DNA of 64,000 bases, from the NCBI GenBank assembly GCA_905178155.1, contig CAJINV010000005.1, forward strand, positions 306,999 through 370,998, given 5' to 3'. The position numbers and the translations under genes were made by a program. The DNA comes from Amoebophrya sp. A120 (Eukaryota; Sar; Dinophyceae; Syndiniales; Amoebophryaceae). Within the stretch, counting starts at the first letter, position 1. Each line of letters begins with the position of its first letter. The notes under the pieces were generated by a model. That model had not been told where the DNA came from. It worked only from the letters and a program-made list of their open reading frames with translations, and searched no databases. Of the stretch, positions 23,931-34,705 are shown one piece after another.

Positions 23931-24442
23931 CTTTAAAAGGAGCCGCTCTAGTTTGAGCTAACGTGTATTGAAGAGGATCAACATGATTGACCACCTTAGC
24001 TGTCCGGATCTGCTTGTAGTGTATCTTCTTGTGCGCCGGCGACCGCTTTCGGATGAAGATCTGATGTGAGGCTAGAAAAGAGAGATCTGATGCTGCGATC
24101 CATTCTTCTCTTCGCGCCCACGCAGCTCCTTACATGGAAGAGGTGCAGTGGGTCTTTTGAGGTGAAGGTCCGTGTGCAAGATTGTCACGCTACTGCATCG
24201 GGAAGGTTCTTCCGATTGGAGGCACATGCAATTGCGATGTCTGATAATTAAGTACTGACATTATTCAGTTAATTCTTTGCCGTGCGGCCAGATAATACAC
24301 TACTACTTGAGCAGGCCGCAAAGTTCCGAGAAGGATCAGGTCCTTACCGCTTACAAATTTTGTCCACACACGCATCACATCAACTTTCCACATCGCATGT
24401 GGAGCAAGAAGAGCATCTAGAACAAAACACTATGCGGTCAAC
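23931..24442. other. Intergenic, possible unresolved exon
   Basis: About 0.5 kb. A 61-codon frame at 24066-24251 has no recognisable domain. It could be a further exon of the preceding gene, but this is unsupported. Confidence 0.4.
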
Positions 24443-27400
24443 ATGACGATTGAACAATTGTTCTCCACAACAGAAGCTGCGGTCGTCGTCGCGTGCGGTG
24501 CCACCGCGACAGCTGACATGATAACGCCGTTGGCTTCGTCTACCACGACGTCTAGCGCAGCGGCGCTGCAAGGACAAGGAGAAAAAGAAGGCGTCGCGGA
24601 AAATAAAAAGGATGACAAATCTACTACTGCGCCCGCTCTCGCCTTGCGAGATGACAAGCCGGGACATGACCAGTTTGATCAAATGGACTTGATGGAGCGA
24701 ACGCTGGAGCACCAGGAAGTCTTTTCCCCTGTGGTTTCTAGAGACGAGGATATGAAGCTAGAGGTGGAAGTAGAAGCAAGATGTGTGGCTGTGGACCAAC
24801 AAGAACCGACTGAAAAATCAAAGTCTGCATCTGCTGCTCCACCAACCGCTAGTAAAAACGTAGAGGACACCATAGCCTTGTCCTCCGACGAGCCAAGAAG
24901 TTGCAGTAGTACCACCTCGACGACAGCGACCTCGGTCGTTTCAAGCGAGCAGATCGCCGCGTTGCCAACATTGGGTAGTTCAACAGTGGAACAAAATAGT
25001 GGTACACCGTCTGTACTAGAGGAAGGGAACGAAACCACTGCACCTCCTGAGTCCGAAATTGCAGTAGAATCGGCACCAGCCTCAACCGACGAGGCAAAAA
25101 TCAAACGCGAAGAGGGAGGATCGCAGCGAGGCCTCGTGAAAGCCATTTCCGCAGATGATGATTTGAAGATGAAAAACGAGAACGAACCGAGCAGGAGCAC
25201 AAACCTGACGGCATCGCTGAACAGTCCAAGATGCGCTACCGGGGAGACCGCAGCTGTGAATTCGCCAGAATCCACGACTTCGCAGGTCAACAGCTCCTCT
25301 GGCGAAATGTCGCAAACGATCGAGCCAGAGGATAACTTGGTTGCAGCACCAAAAACCGAGAAGCCAAGCGTCACGGTGGAAAAAGCAGATGAAAATAAAA
25401 CGAGTTTACTGTCTACTCCTGAAGACGCTCCTGCAGCTACCGAAGTCGCGAGAGAGACAGATACTGCTCCGAAGAAAACAACTTCTCCTTCTTCGGTACT
25501 GTCGGAAATGAACAAACCGTCAGACGTTGCCCCGGTTGTACTATCGTCAACTTCTACTTCGGTGAGCTCCTCCTCCGCTTCACCGGAGCAAAGAACGAAA
25601 CTCCCCGTGTCTACTAGCATCACGTCTGCACCAACAGCAACATCATCTACCGGCTCCCCAGACGTGACCAGGACAGACAGTTCGAGTTTCACCACGAATC
25701 ACGATGCAAATGGCTGTGGCAGCAGCAAACCTCCTTCCGTGATGGATACGACGTCCAAAACGACCGTAGCACCCTCTAGCCCCGCGACGAGCGCGTCGGT
25801 GGCCTCCAGTCCGGAAGTCCCATCGTCCTCAGAGAAGAGGGTCGTGGCGGAATTAGCAAGCGGCACGGAATACGTGGGGGAGCGGAATGGTTCAGGAGAA
25901 GTGAAATCTTCCACGACCCCCGACGTGAAGGTTGAGCGTGCTTCGCTAGTACCAGCCGCCACTGCAACGAATGCACCGAGCGCCGCGAAAGCAGCTGGTA
26001 CAACCACATTTGTAAAAACAAGTGCAACTGGCGTGCCCACTCCGACAAAACCGTCCACCGGTTCCTCGCCGGTGCCGAGCAGTTCACAGAAGGCGACGCC
26101 ATCGAGTTGCAACACGCAGGTCACCAGCACCAGTGCCGTTGAGAGAGCTAAACCAAGTACAAGCTCGAGTGTTGTGACGACTGCCGCTGCCGCTGTTGCT
26201 AGTACGGTCGTTGGTGCAGCGAAGCCGGCGGGCGGCAGGGTCGTGGGGTTGAACCGCACTGCTGGGAGTAACGCTGCTGCCGCACAACCCGCTGGACCAA
26301 AAGCGGCTGGTAAGAAAATGGTTTCTGTGATTTCGTTCTGCCTGGTCATAATCAATGATAGATAGATCTGGATGATCATCACGGTCGAATTATGGTACGG
26401 AAATGTACTGAGCTTTTTATGGACAAACTGTTGATTGATTGATTGTTACCAGAAAGTTAGAGTTAACCGAATATAAACGAATCAATTTGCAGCCCCACCA
26501 GGAGTGCCCGCGTCGGCCGCAACAGGGACGGGAGCACAGCTTGCTCCAAAGCGGGTTGGCCTCGCGACCCGCACCGTAAAGAAGATGGAGCCTGTATCCT
26601 GAGTAAAAACGTCCCCACACCAGAGTTGTAATGCAGATTTGCAAAGACAGGAAGACTTGTAATGCGCATCCCCATGAGAGCCATTTCCAATCGTGTTTTG
26701 GGATTTGTGATGCTGTGAACAGGATGAGCAGATGAGTCTGTGACGCGGCTGCACTTGCTAACCTGCACTACACTGCATAGTGCAACTTGTCATGCGTGAC
26801 TCACAAAACTCCTAGGTTTGTGTTGCAAAATCCCCATCCTGACTCTGGTGTGGGGATGTTTTTACACAGGATAGCCTGCTTCCGGAGGGGGCGGCGGCCT
26901 CGGGTTGACCGACAGTCCCCAGCAAGGAAAGCCAGCCGCTCCTGCCTGTACGAAGCCCGGGTGCTGCGGAGGACCTTCGAACGGCTGCGGACCAACTGCT
27001 GCCAGCAACTCCTCCTCCTCTTCCTCTACCGAGCTCGCCACCCGGCCCCCACTGAAACCGTGCGACGGCATGAAGCGCGCTCCGGGGTCGGGACTCATGC
27101 CGCGCAGCTGCGGGCAGGGAGGCTGCACGAAATGCGGAATCCATGCGCCGGCCCGGGGTTTGCGGTCGGCCTGCGAACACGACGGGTTTGGCCAGCTGCA
27201 TTTGCCGAAGGATGAGAAGGCGCTCACGGAGGAAAATTTACCGGAAAAGCTGGATCGGAAACCGCACGACGAAAAATTGGGGCTGAAGTACCTATCTATC
27301 ATGATGCTGTTTTCAAAATGAAAATGCGGAAAAACTGTCAGAAGTTGTGTTGCGTTCTCCCCCTTCATAGTATGATTTGCAGCTGCAGTACAACTAGAAG

Positions 27401-28016
27401 CAGATGAAGTTGTGTGCAAATCGAAACCAAGTTCCATAAAAATTTTCTTTGCAGAACCACGGTGGCGAATCCGCAAGCTCTGCTGGATGAGAAACGCGAC
27501 ATGCCGTCGTTTGACCCTAAGTACGCAGAGCAGTACATGCTGTATGCGCAGCAGTACGGGGCCTATTCCCAGCAATTTGCGATCTTTGCGCAGTACTTAA
27601 TTTTCTGGTTGTGAGGTTTTTTTGTTTTTGACCGAGGATTTCTGTTTGGTGAAAAAATGCTTTCAACAAGCCATGAACATGATGGGTTGTTGACGAGACG
27701 GTAATGCAATCATCCCAAACTACCAAGGTATTGTGCACAGCAAGGCGCGGTCACCGCCGCTAAGGCACAGTACGAGGAGGCCAAGAAGCGGCAGCAAGAG
27801 GAACTGAAGAAAGTGCAGAAAAAAGCCGCTAAGAAGGGCAAGCCGATTCCTCCGGATCCGACCGCACCGAAGCCCATGATGATCACGCCGTACCGGCACA
27901 ACTGGCTGTTGTCCGGCAACTCGCAGGCCCAGCCCACCACCTGGTGGGAGCACCTGAAACAAGAAGCGGGGAGGCTGTTCGACCCGCGAAGCTGCAGTAT
28001 CAATCCCTTCGGGTAA
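24443..28016 (+). CDS. Ser/Thr/Ala-rich protein with Cys-rich and Lys-rich C-terminal parts, 934 residues
   Basis: Not recognised. Exons 24443-26309, 26493-26594, 26879-27287, 27455-27592 and 27728-28016 sum to whole codons. The first 620 residues are low-complexity Ser/Thr/Ala/Glu, probably disordered, with no transmembrane segment. A short Cys-rich stretch follows (CTKPGCCGGPSNGCG and CGQGGCTKCG, about 26940-27140). After that come a Gln/Tyr-rich segment and a Lys-rich helix. The protein ends near PYRHNWLLSG and WWEHLKQEAG. The first intron (26310-26492) has a GTAAGA donor. Introns 27288-27454 and 27593-27727 are also GT-AG. One introner interrupts the gene. Spacing of the CxC pairs suggests metal binding, which is inference. 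Confidence 0.7.
26595..26873. mobile_element. Introner, family B, opposite orientation (279 bp)
   Basis: TATCCTGAGTAAAAACGTCC at the left and GATGTTTTTACACAGGATA at the right. GCCTG is duplicated exactly. The whole interior is an inverted copy of 18950-19228. Excision joins 26594 to 26879 in frame. Confidence 0.95.
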
Positions 28017-29564
28017 GTGGAAATAAAGAACTGTTTTCAGTGCAATTGTTGGCACCGGAAAATAAATCGAACCTGTGAATAAATTTGAAACTTTGGTTGA
28101 ATTATGGTAGTTCTAGTTGTTATTCAGCGCGAGTAGTGCGAGTAGGAATTTTTTCATCGAATGCAAATTCGATTATGTGACGAGCTTGATTTTGATGTTT
28201 CTGACAGAAAGGTGTCAATTAGTGATGACGACTGTTGTTCTTCTTGTTAATACCGTTATTATTATGCGATAGAGTCGTTCGTTTTGCTTTTGTGCCGTCT
28301 GTGTACAAGCGTTATGCCTGACAGTAAGTCAAGCGACCGCGACTGCAAGTGAGATGGCAGGCAAAAATCACAACTTTTCACTGAACTTCTCATGAGCTAC
28401 TCAGTACTAACTTTCCAAGAAACTTCTACTACTTCTTGCCCAGTGAGCTGCTTTTGATATTTTCGCAGAAATACCCGATTCATAAAAGAATTAGTGTTGG
28501 CATCGTGAATACACCAAAATTGAAGATATGAAGAAGCTATGGTATGCTTGTATCGTGTCTAGACACTGTCGCTTTTCTGTTGGTTGAGAAAATTTTCTTG
28601 AGTTTTGTCCAATCAATGCAGACTCTGAAATAAATATTTGCCGATTTTCAAAAAACTGAACTATTCTATTCGTTACTAGGTGTGCCTTAATGGGCGGAAT
28701 TGAGCTACTCAAATTGTGAGCCTTTGACGCGAACTTTTTTTTCTGCTTAGGAAAAACAAGACGTCAGTTTCTTGCTGAACTTTCTCACTTTTACTTTCCA
28801 ATAGAAGTACTAGACTTCTAGATCTACTTCCTCAAGTGAGGCCGGCGACAGCCCGCGTACCGTCCAATCTACTGGTAAGGCTTCACTTGTTGGTTCGACT
28901 TGGTTCGTCCTGAATCGGCTTAGGTTGTCCTACTTCCTGCGCCGAACAATTCATTGCCTTTTCGTGAAACTCGAGCGTCTTCGTGTTTCGAGTGTGAGAG
29001 AAACGAAATCTGGAATTTGAATCAGCGCGCAAGAAAAACAAGAGAGGGACTTGCGCCGCCTTTGTGGTGCGATCGTTATGTCCGACTAGAAATCAGTCGC
29101 GCACAGCATTTTCGCCGAACAACTGCATGCAGGACGCTTTCTCATACTGCAAGAACCTCCACCTACTTGCAGTCAGCTAAAAAACCCGAGACACATCAAC
29201 CGCGATAAGAATTTCGTTTTTTTCTCAAGTAGCGTTTGCTGGTCATGGAAATCTTCGCTCCGGGAGAATGATGAAGAACGTGCCACCAGTGATTGCCCCG
29301 ACCTGTAAAAGGTCGCAAGAACGCGGTGGTTCATTTTTGTGCGAGCGGATGGATGAAATGACTTCCGGCATCAAAGCCGCTACACCAGTTTTGCTGCAAG
29401 TACAACGACTGTCATGGCTGTTGAAGATTTTGCAGGAGCACCAGATAACGTAACGGACGGAAAGTAGAACAAGGTCGTCGGAAGGTCAAGAACACGTCTA
29501 AAACCACACCCCCCAGCACCTCTGCGACCTTCCGCCCTTTCTCCACAACCATTTTCCCACCAAC
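28017..29564. other. Intergenic
   Basis: About 1.5 kb, AT-rich. No gene, RNA or repeat could be supported. Confidence 0.6.
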
Positions 29565-32500
29565 ATGCCACCACGGAGGAGTAAACGCGAGGGCAAGCGG
29601 GGGGCGAACCAGCAAAATCCCGATGACCCGGATGCGCCCAAGATCCACCCGGAGGTCCAGAAGGTCCTCGACTTCGAAGCGCTGTTGGAGGCGGAGGCGA
29701 AGAACGAGGTGGCCGCGAAGGTGCAGAAGGATCGTATTGGGAGGAAAAACCCCTCCTCCCCATATCAAAACGAAATTTCTGATGCTGGATTTGTGTACAC
29801 CAATCCGAGCCGTCTTGCTGGAGAGCACTGCAGGCCCATACTAAGTGGCGAGTAGAGAGGTTTTGACCTAGGCACTTAGCATGAAAAACGTCAGCACTGT
29901 AGGCCCAACAGCATGACAAAGCGCATGCACAACGCGGCGGAGCCTGCGCAGTTGCCTTCTTGCAAGACAGACACGATTTGTGACCACAAATCAGCATCAC
30001 AAATTTCCAAAAATATACCTTTTCAGAATGGGGAGGGGGGATTTTTCCTTTTGATAGATCGGATCTTAAAGCGGTGCTTCGACGCGTTCGGGCACAATTT
30101 ATGCGGCCCCGACCCGGTCTTGAACAGTACCAGCCTCGCGCTCGTCGTCGAAATTTTCTTCATCGCGAAAGAGCTCGGGTTCGATTTGGACTTCAACCCG
30201 AACGCGATCTGCGAGATCCCGAACAAGCTGGAGCAGATGCACGAGGAGCGGGACAATCCGATGTTGGCTTCCATGCCCAAGGAGAAGTTAGGCCTTGTGA
30301 CGGGGATCCACTTTGCGCTGCGCGGGGCCGCGAAGCGGCTGGAGAAGGAGCACCTGTGGGGCACCTTCACGGACCTGCTGCGGATGACCCATAGGAGAGA
30401 TGCGGAGCTGTACCGGATCGTCTACTTCGACCTGCTGAAGTATGGAAGTGTCAGAATCGAAATTGGCAAAATCGAAAAACTTGTGATGCACAAAATCGAT
30501 GTCAGTTGGAGCCTCAGTTTCCAAGTGGCGCATGACAAATTTCGGAAGCACCCAAATCCAGTTGTCATGCTGTTTGGACAGAGAAGACTCCTCCTGTCAT
30601 GCTGCTCGGGCAGCACTTTGTATACCCCTAAGCAGCTCCTTTGCAATCGGTCTCATTTGCCTGCCCCCCAATACAGGCCTTCGGTGTCCTACATTTTATG
30701 CATCGCAAATTTTTCGATTTTGTCGATTTCGATCCTGACACATCCATATGAAGGACATCGTCGACGACATCGTGGACGAGGACGACGAGGAGGAGCGGAA
30801 ATACCTGTGGATGTCCTGCTCGCCCTACCCCCAGGACCACCGCTGCCCCTACGTGATCCGGTCCATGCTGGAGGAGGACGGGTGGACGGAGATGGCGGAC
30901 TATTCCATGAAGCGAAAGTACCACCACGTGTACCGGCACGAACTCTCCTTAGACACCGAGGACCCAGAGAAGGCGAAGAATTTGTTTAAATTGTCTCCTT
31001 TATCCTTCATCGACGTGTGCGTGCCGGAGAAGTGGAACCACTTCCATTTCCTACTCCCCAACAGCCACTACGAGGCGATGGCGCAGAAGCTGATCGACGA
31101 CGAGTTCAAACGGAAGGGGAAGATTGACTTGACGGTGAAAAAGCCGAAAAACAAGAACGAGGAAAAGAAAATGGCGAAAGACAAGGCGGAAAAGGAGCAG
31201 ATGGTGGCCATTATCAAAAGGAGAAAGCCCCCCTCCCCATATCGAAACGGAGATCTGTGATGCAGATTTGTGGTCACAAATCAGCTTTGCCATGCTAGAA
31301 GGGAGAAGATGCGAACTGTAGTGCCGGTTGGCGTGGAAAAGCCTTGCATCTTCAGCATGACAGGAGGCAGCTGGAAGTGGGAAACAGCATGACAAATCGC
31401 CTGCAGAGGAGGCCACAACTGCGGCTCTTGGCCTTCTACCATGACACCTCGATTGGTGTACTGAAATACAGCATCACAAATTGCGTTTTCGATATGGGGA
31501 GGGGGGATTTTTCCTGTTGATAGCCATGTTCGACAGTTCCGACACAGACGAGGACGATTTCTTCGAGGACAAGGACATGGACCCGGAAACGCGGAAAACC
31601 GCCGAGGAGCGGGAAATCATGAACAACGAGTATCCCGTGTGAAAACGTCCCCACCCCATAGTCAAGTTGGGAAATCTGCAAGACAAATCAACAAACTTTC
31701 GCTGTTACGCATGGCAGCTTTGTGCTAGTAGCAATGTAATATTAATTCCGTTTCGCTAGTGCAGCAGCATCACAGATTCAGCATATTGCTCAGATTTGCG
31801 CATCACAAATTTCGAAACAGTACGAGAAAATGCGTCTCATAGGGCTCCGCATGAGAGATATTTTAAGAATGCAGATGTGCATAGCAACTATAATGGGGTG
31901 GGGACGTTTTTGCACAGGATAACGAGAACGTGTTAGATCTGATGCAACAGGACGAAACGATCATGGAGTCCGGGTTGCTCGGTCTCTCCCACGCGGAACT
32001 CCCCTGCTACGTGCTGTGGAACTTGTGCCGCTCGTTGCGCATCACGATGATCGGGCTGCGCCCGGGGGGTTGCATGGTCTTGATCTGGGGAACGACGCCG
32101 CTGCACGCGTCCTTCTTCTGGCTGAAGCAGCAACTGCAGCCGTTCTTCGACGACGTGAACTTGCTTTCCTCTCCCTTCCCCTCCATGGAGTCCCTCGTGG
32201 TCTGTTCCGGTTACAGCGGGCGGATTTCCCAGGTCGACCCCTTCTGCTACTTCCTGACCCGGCCGCACCGCGCGATGGGGATCGACGACATCCTGCTCTG
32301 GACCTTCGGCGACGGCAACAAGTCCATCGAGGAGATGTGGGACCGGGACCGAAGGGAAATCGAGGACCTGCTGATGGACTACAAAACGAAGATCGAAAAG
32401 CTGGAACGCTACACCATCGACATGGAAAAGGAGAAGGTGTTGCAGGAAATAGAGCGCATCAAGGAGGCCATGCGGGAAGCGGAGAGGGCAGCCAGGGAAG

Positions 32501-34705
32501 CAGAAGGGGCGGCGCAGGAAGCGGAAGCGGAGAAGAGTCCGAAAAAGAAGAAAAGTATATTTTAGATAATCGCTTGAATTGATGCGATGTAATACGACAT
32601 TTATTTCTACTTGCACTTCGATTGCTTCTATCGCGTCCTCATACAGACAGGGATTCGCACTTTCCTCTTGATCATGAACTGGTGCTTTATTTTTTGAGTT
32701 TTGCTTTTACAACTCTAAAATCCTTCTATGCAGGTCCGCGCAAGAAGAAGCCCGGTGAAAAGGACGAGGGGGAGCTGAAGAAGAAAAAGACCGTCGAGAA
32801 CATCGATGCGAAAGCGTCGCTGAAGCGGAAGAATTCCCGCGTGCGCCCGGGCGGCGGGGAGATGACGCGCGAGGTGCAGGAGGGCGAGAAGGTCCAGCGG
32901 AGAAGGAGGAAAACCGTGATCAAAGAAGGAATGAAGTCCGCGCAACTGGAGAAGTTGGTGAAGTTTCGGAATCGGGAGCCGGATGCCAAGGCCGGCGCGG
33001 AGGTCAACCACATCGTCATGACCGCCATGGACGACGCCAGTCCACGTATAATTTGTGATTTCTTTTGGGTTTTAGCGATGACGCTGTGAGATAGATTCTT
33101 GTCGCATGAGTGAACGTGAAGCTGCCTGAAGCAAAAGCATGAAGGGTAGGTGTGAATGTGTCATAGCATACATAAAACAGAAAACCGTTCGCTCCGTGCG
33201 GCGGCTGCGGGCAGTGATCCTACGTGCATGACGATGACCGTGAGTCGCGAGCGCATTGACCAGATCCAGAAGGACGTGATCGACAGTATGCGGCCAGAGC
33301 CCTTGTATCACACAGAAAAAAACTTGCAGGTCATATTTGTAATGAAAAAATAAGTAGATTAAAAAAACTGCATTGCATATCCTAAATAGCATGCTATGAG
33401 GCCGCCCATGACAGACTTTCCTGTGTACTTATTTATTTTTGCATTACAAATATGCCCTGCCAGCTTTTTTCTGTGGGATACCTTGTCGCCCATGCGCAAG
33501 CGCGAGTTCAACCCTTACCGGAACAAGTTGCGGAAGCTGATCGGGAAACGCGAAGACGACATCAAACAGATGGGCGCGAAAGTACTTGACTTATTGACAT
33601 TTGAACTTTGAACCGTATTGCAGCAGTTGATTTCGGACTGCAGTGCCCTTCTTTTCTATCTCGACCTGTTTTTCAACACGTAGCGAGTTTTTCTTCAAAA
33701 TACAGGGCAGCATGCGCGGCGGCGCAGGGAGGCGGGGACGCGGCGGGGGCCAGGGCAGCATATGGATTGCAAAAATGTCTGGGTCGGGAGACTTGTGATG
33801 CTAAAATGTGGATGATGGAAACAGTTTCGAATGCAACCTAGCATGACAACTTTCCAGAACACTTTCTCATAGGCAATCCGCATGAGAAACTGCGTTCTTG
33901 CATGTATAAAAGAGGCTGGGACTTCTATTGGTTTTGCAATACAGATCGCCTAGGTATGAAAAGCTAGCATTACAAGTTCCAAGCTTCCAGACCCAGACAT
34001 TTTTGCATTCGATACAGCAGCGACGACGACGACGAATTCGGGGTGCTACCCGACGTGTCCCACGCCGAGCGCGGCGGCGGCGAGGAGGGCGACGAGGGCG
34101 AGGACGCCGACGGCGAGGAGCACAGTATGATCAAGATGGTGAACAAGAAGGGCAAGAAGAAGCACGGCAAGGACAACGCCTCCACCGAGTTCGACGGCGC
34201 GGACAGCTCTTTGCTGCTCCGCGGCCCCTCGCACAGCCGGTGGGACCGGCCCTGGCGCCGCGACGGCGTGCGCAACCCCGTGCCCGCGGACTTGAAGAAC
34301 GGGCCCTCGACCGCGTCCCAGAAGCGGCCGGTGCACTTGGCGACGAGTCTGGGGGTGGGCAGCCTGGACCAGATCCGCGACACGGAACTGTTTGCCAAGT
34401 TCCAAGAGGAGCTGAACCCGGTCACCGCGTTCGGCGACAAGGACGAAATCTACGAATTCCTGTCCAACTCCGCCAACTTCCTGCGCGACACGGGGGACAC
34501 CAACGTGCGGCACGTGTACGAGGCCTGGACGCGGCAATACGACAAATGGAGGGAGAACAAGGGGCTGCCGCCGCGACAAAAATACCACATCGACCTGCCC
34601 TCCAGCACGAGCGGGTCGCGGTCCGGCACGGCCGCGTCCGGGAGTCGGCCGGCGCCTGGGCCGCCGGAGGGTGCGACCGGAGGCGGGGAAGGAGGAGGGG
34701 ATTGA
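29565..34705 (+). CDS. Large protein, possible FtsJ-like methyltransferase region, 1003 residues
   Basis: Exons: 29565-29734, 30062-30440, 30754-31211, 31528-31630, 31927-32554, 32734-33045, 33181-33305, 33486-33581, 33706-33760, 34020-34705; the sum is whole codons. The N-terminus is basic. A helical region (30080-30440) and a region with SCSPYPQDHRCPYV follow. A segment with GLRPGGCMVLIWG and SMESLVVCSGYSG (32050-32220) resembles the late beta strands of FtsJ-like SAM methyltransferases. The SAM-binding N-terminal motifs were not identified, so activity is uncertain. Charged coiled coil, a Lys-rich stretch, an RG-rich patch and an acidic stretch come next. The C-terminal region contains WDRPWRRDG. 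Three introns are GT-AG (32555-32733, 33046-33180, 33582-33705). Six are introners from five families. This is the most introner-dense gene of the window. Confidence 0.75.
29735..30056. mobile_element. Introner, family C
   Basis: TATTGGGAGGAAAAACCCC then TCCTCCCCATATC at the left, and GGGGAGGGGGGATTTTTCC ending TTGATA at the right. GATCG is duplicated exactly. In-frame join of 29734 to 30062. The interior matches 61911-62231 in reverse complement. Confidence 0.94.
30441..30748. mobile_element. Introner, family D (reference copy)
   Basis: TATGGAAGTGTCAGAATCG at the left and CGATCCTGACACATCCATA at the right. TGAAG is duplicated exactly (30436-30440, 30749-30753). In-frame join to 30754. Confidence 0.95.
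31212..31522. mobile_element. Introner, family C
   Basis: TATCAAAAGGAGAAAGCCCC at the left and GGGGGGATTTTTCCTGTTGATA at the right, described here as complementary ends. GCCAT is duplicated exactly (31207-31211, 31523-31527). In-frame join to 31528. Confidence 0.94.
31631..31921. mobile_element. Introner, family B
   Basis: TATCCCGTGTGAAAACGTCC at the left and GACGTTTTTGCACAGGATA at the right. ACGAG is duplicated exactly (31626-31630, 31922-31926). In-frame join to 31927. Confidence 0.95.
33306..33480. mobile_element. Introner, family E, short (175 bp)
   Basis: TATCACACAGAAAAAAACTT at the left and GCTTTTTTCTGTGGGATA at the right. Inner arms are GGTCATATTTGTAATG and CATTACAAATATGCCC. CCTTG is duplicated exactly. 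In-frame join of 33305 to 33486. Close sister of 55538-55706. Confidence 0.95.
33761..34014. mobile_element. Introner, family A
   Basis: TATGGATTGCAAAAATGTC at the left and ACATTTTTGCATTCGATA at the right. CAGCA is duplicated exactly. In-frame join of 33760 to 34020. Confidence 0.95.

Noticed and set aside
24679-25695. 338-codon open frame on the - strand
   Set aside because: It is the mirror of the Ser/Thr/Ala-rich + strand exon, where low complexity keeps several frames open. The + frame has the start, splice sites and continuation.
19055-26768. Similar open frames of 65-100 codons inside family B elements on opposite strands
   Set aside because: They follow from the nucleotide similarity of inverted element copies. 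They are short, run through the terminal repeats and lack recognisable domains, so they are not taken as transposase or any protein.
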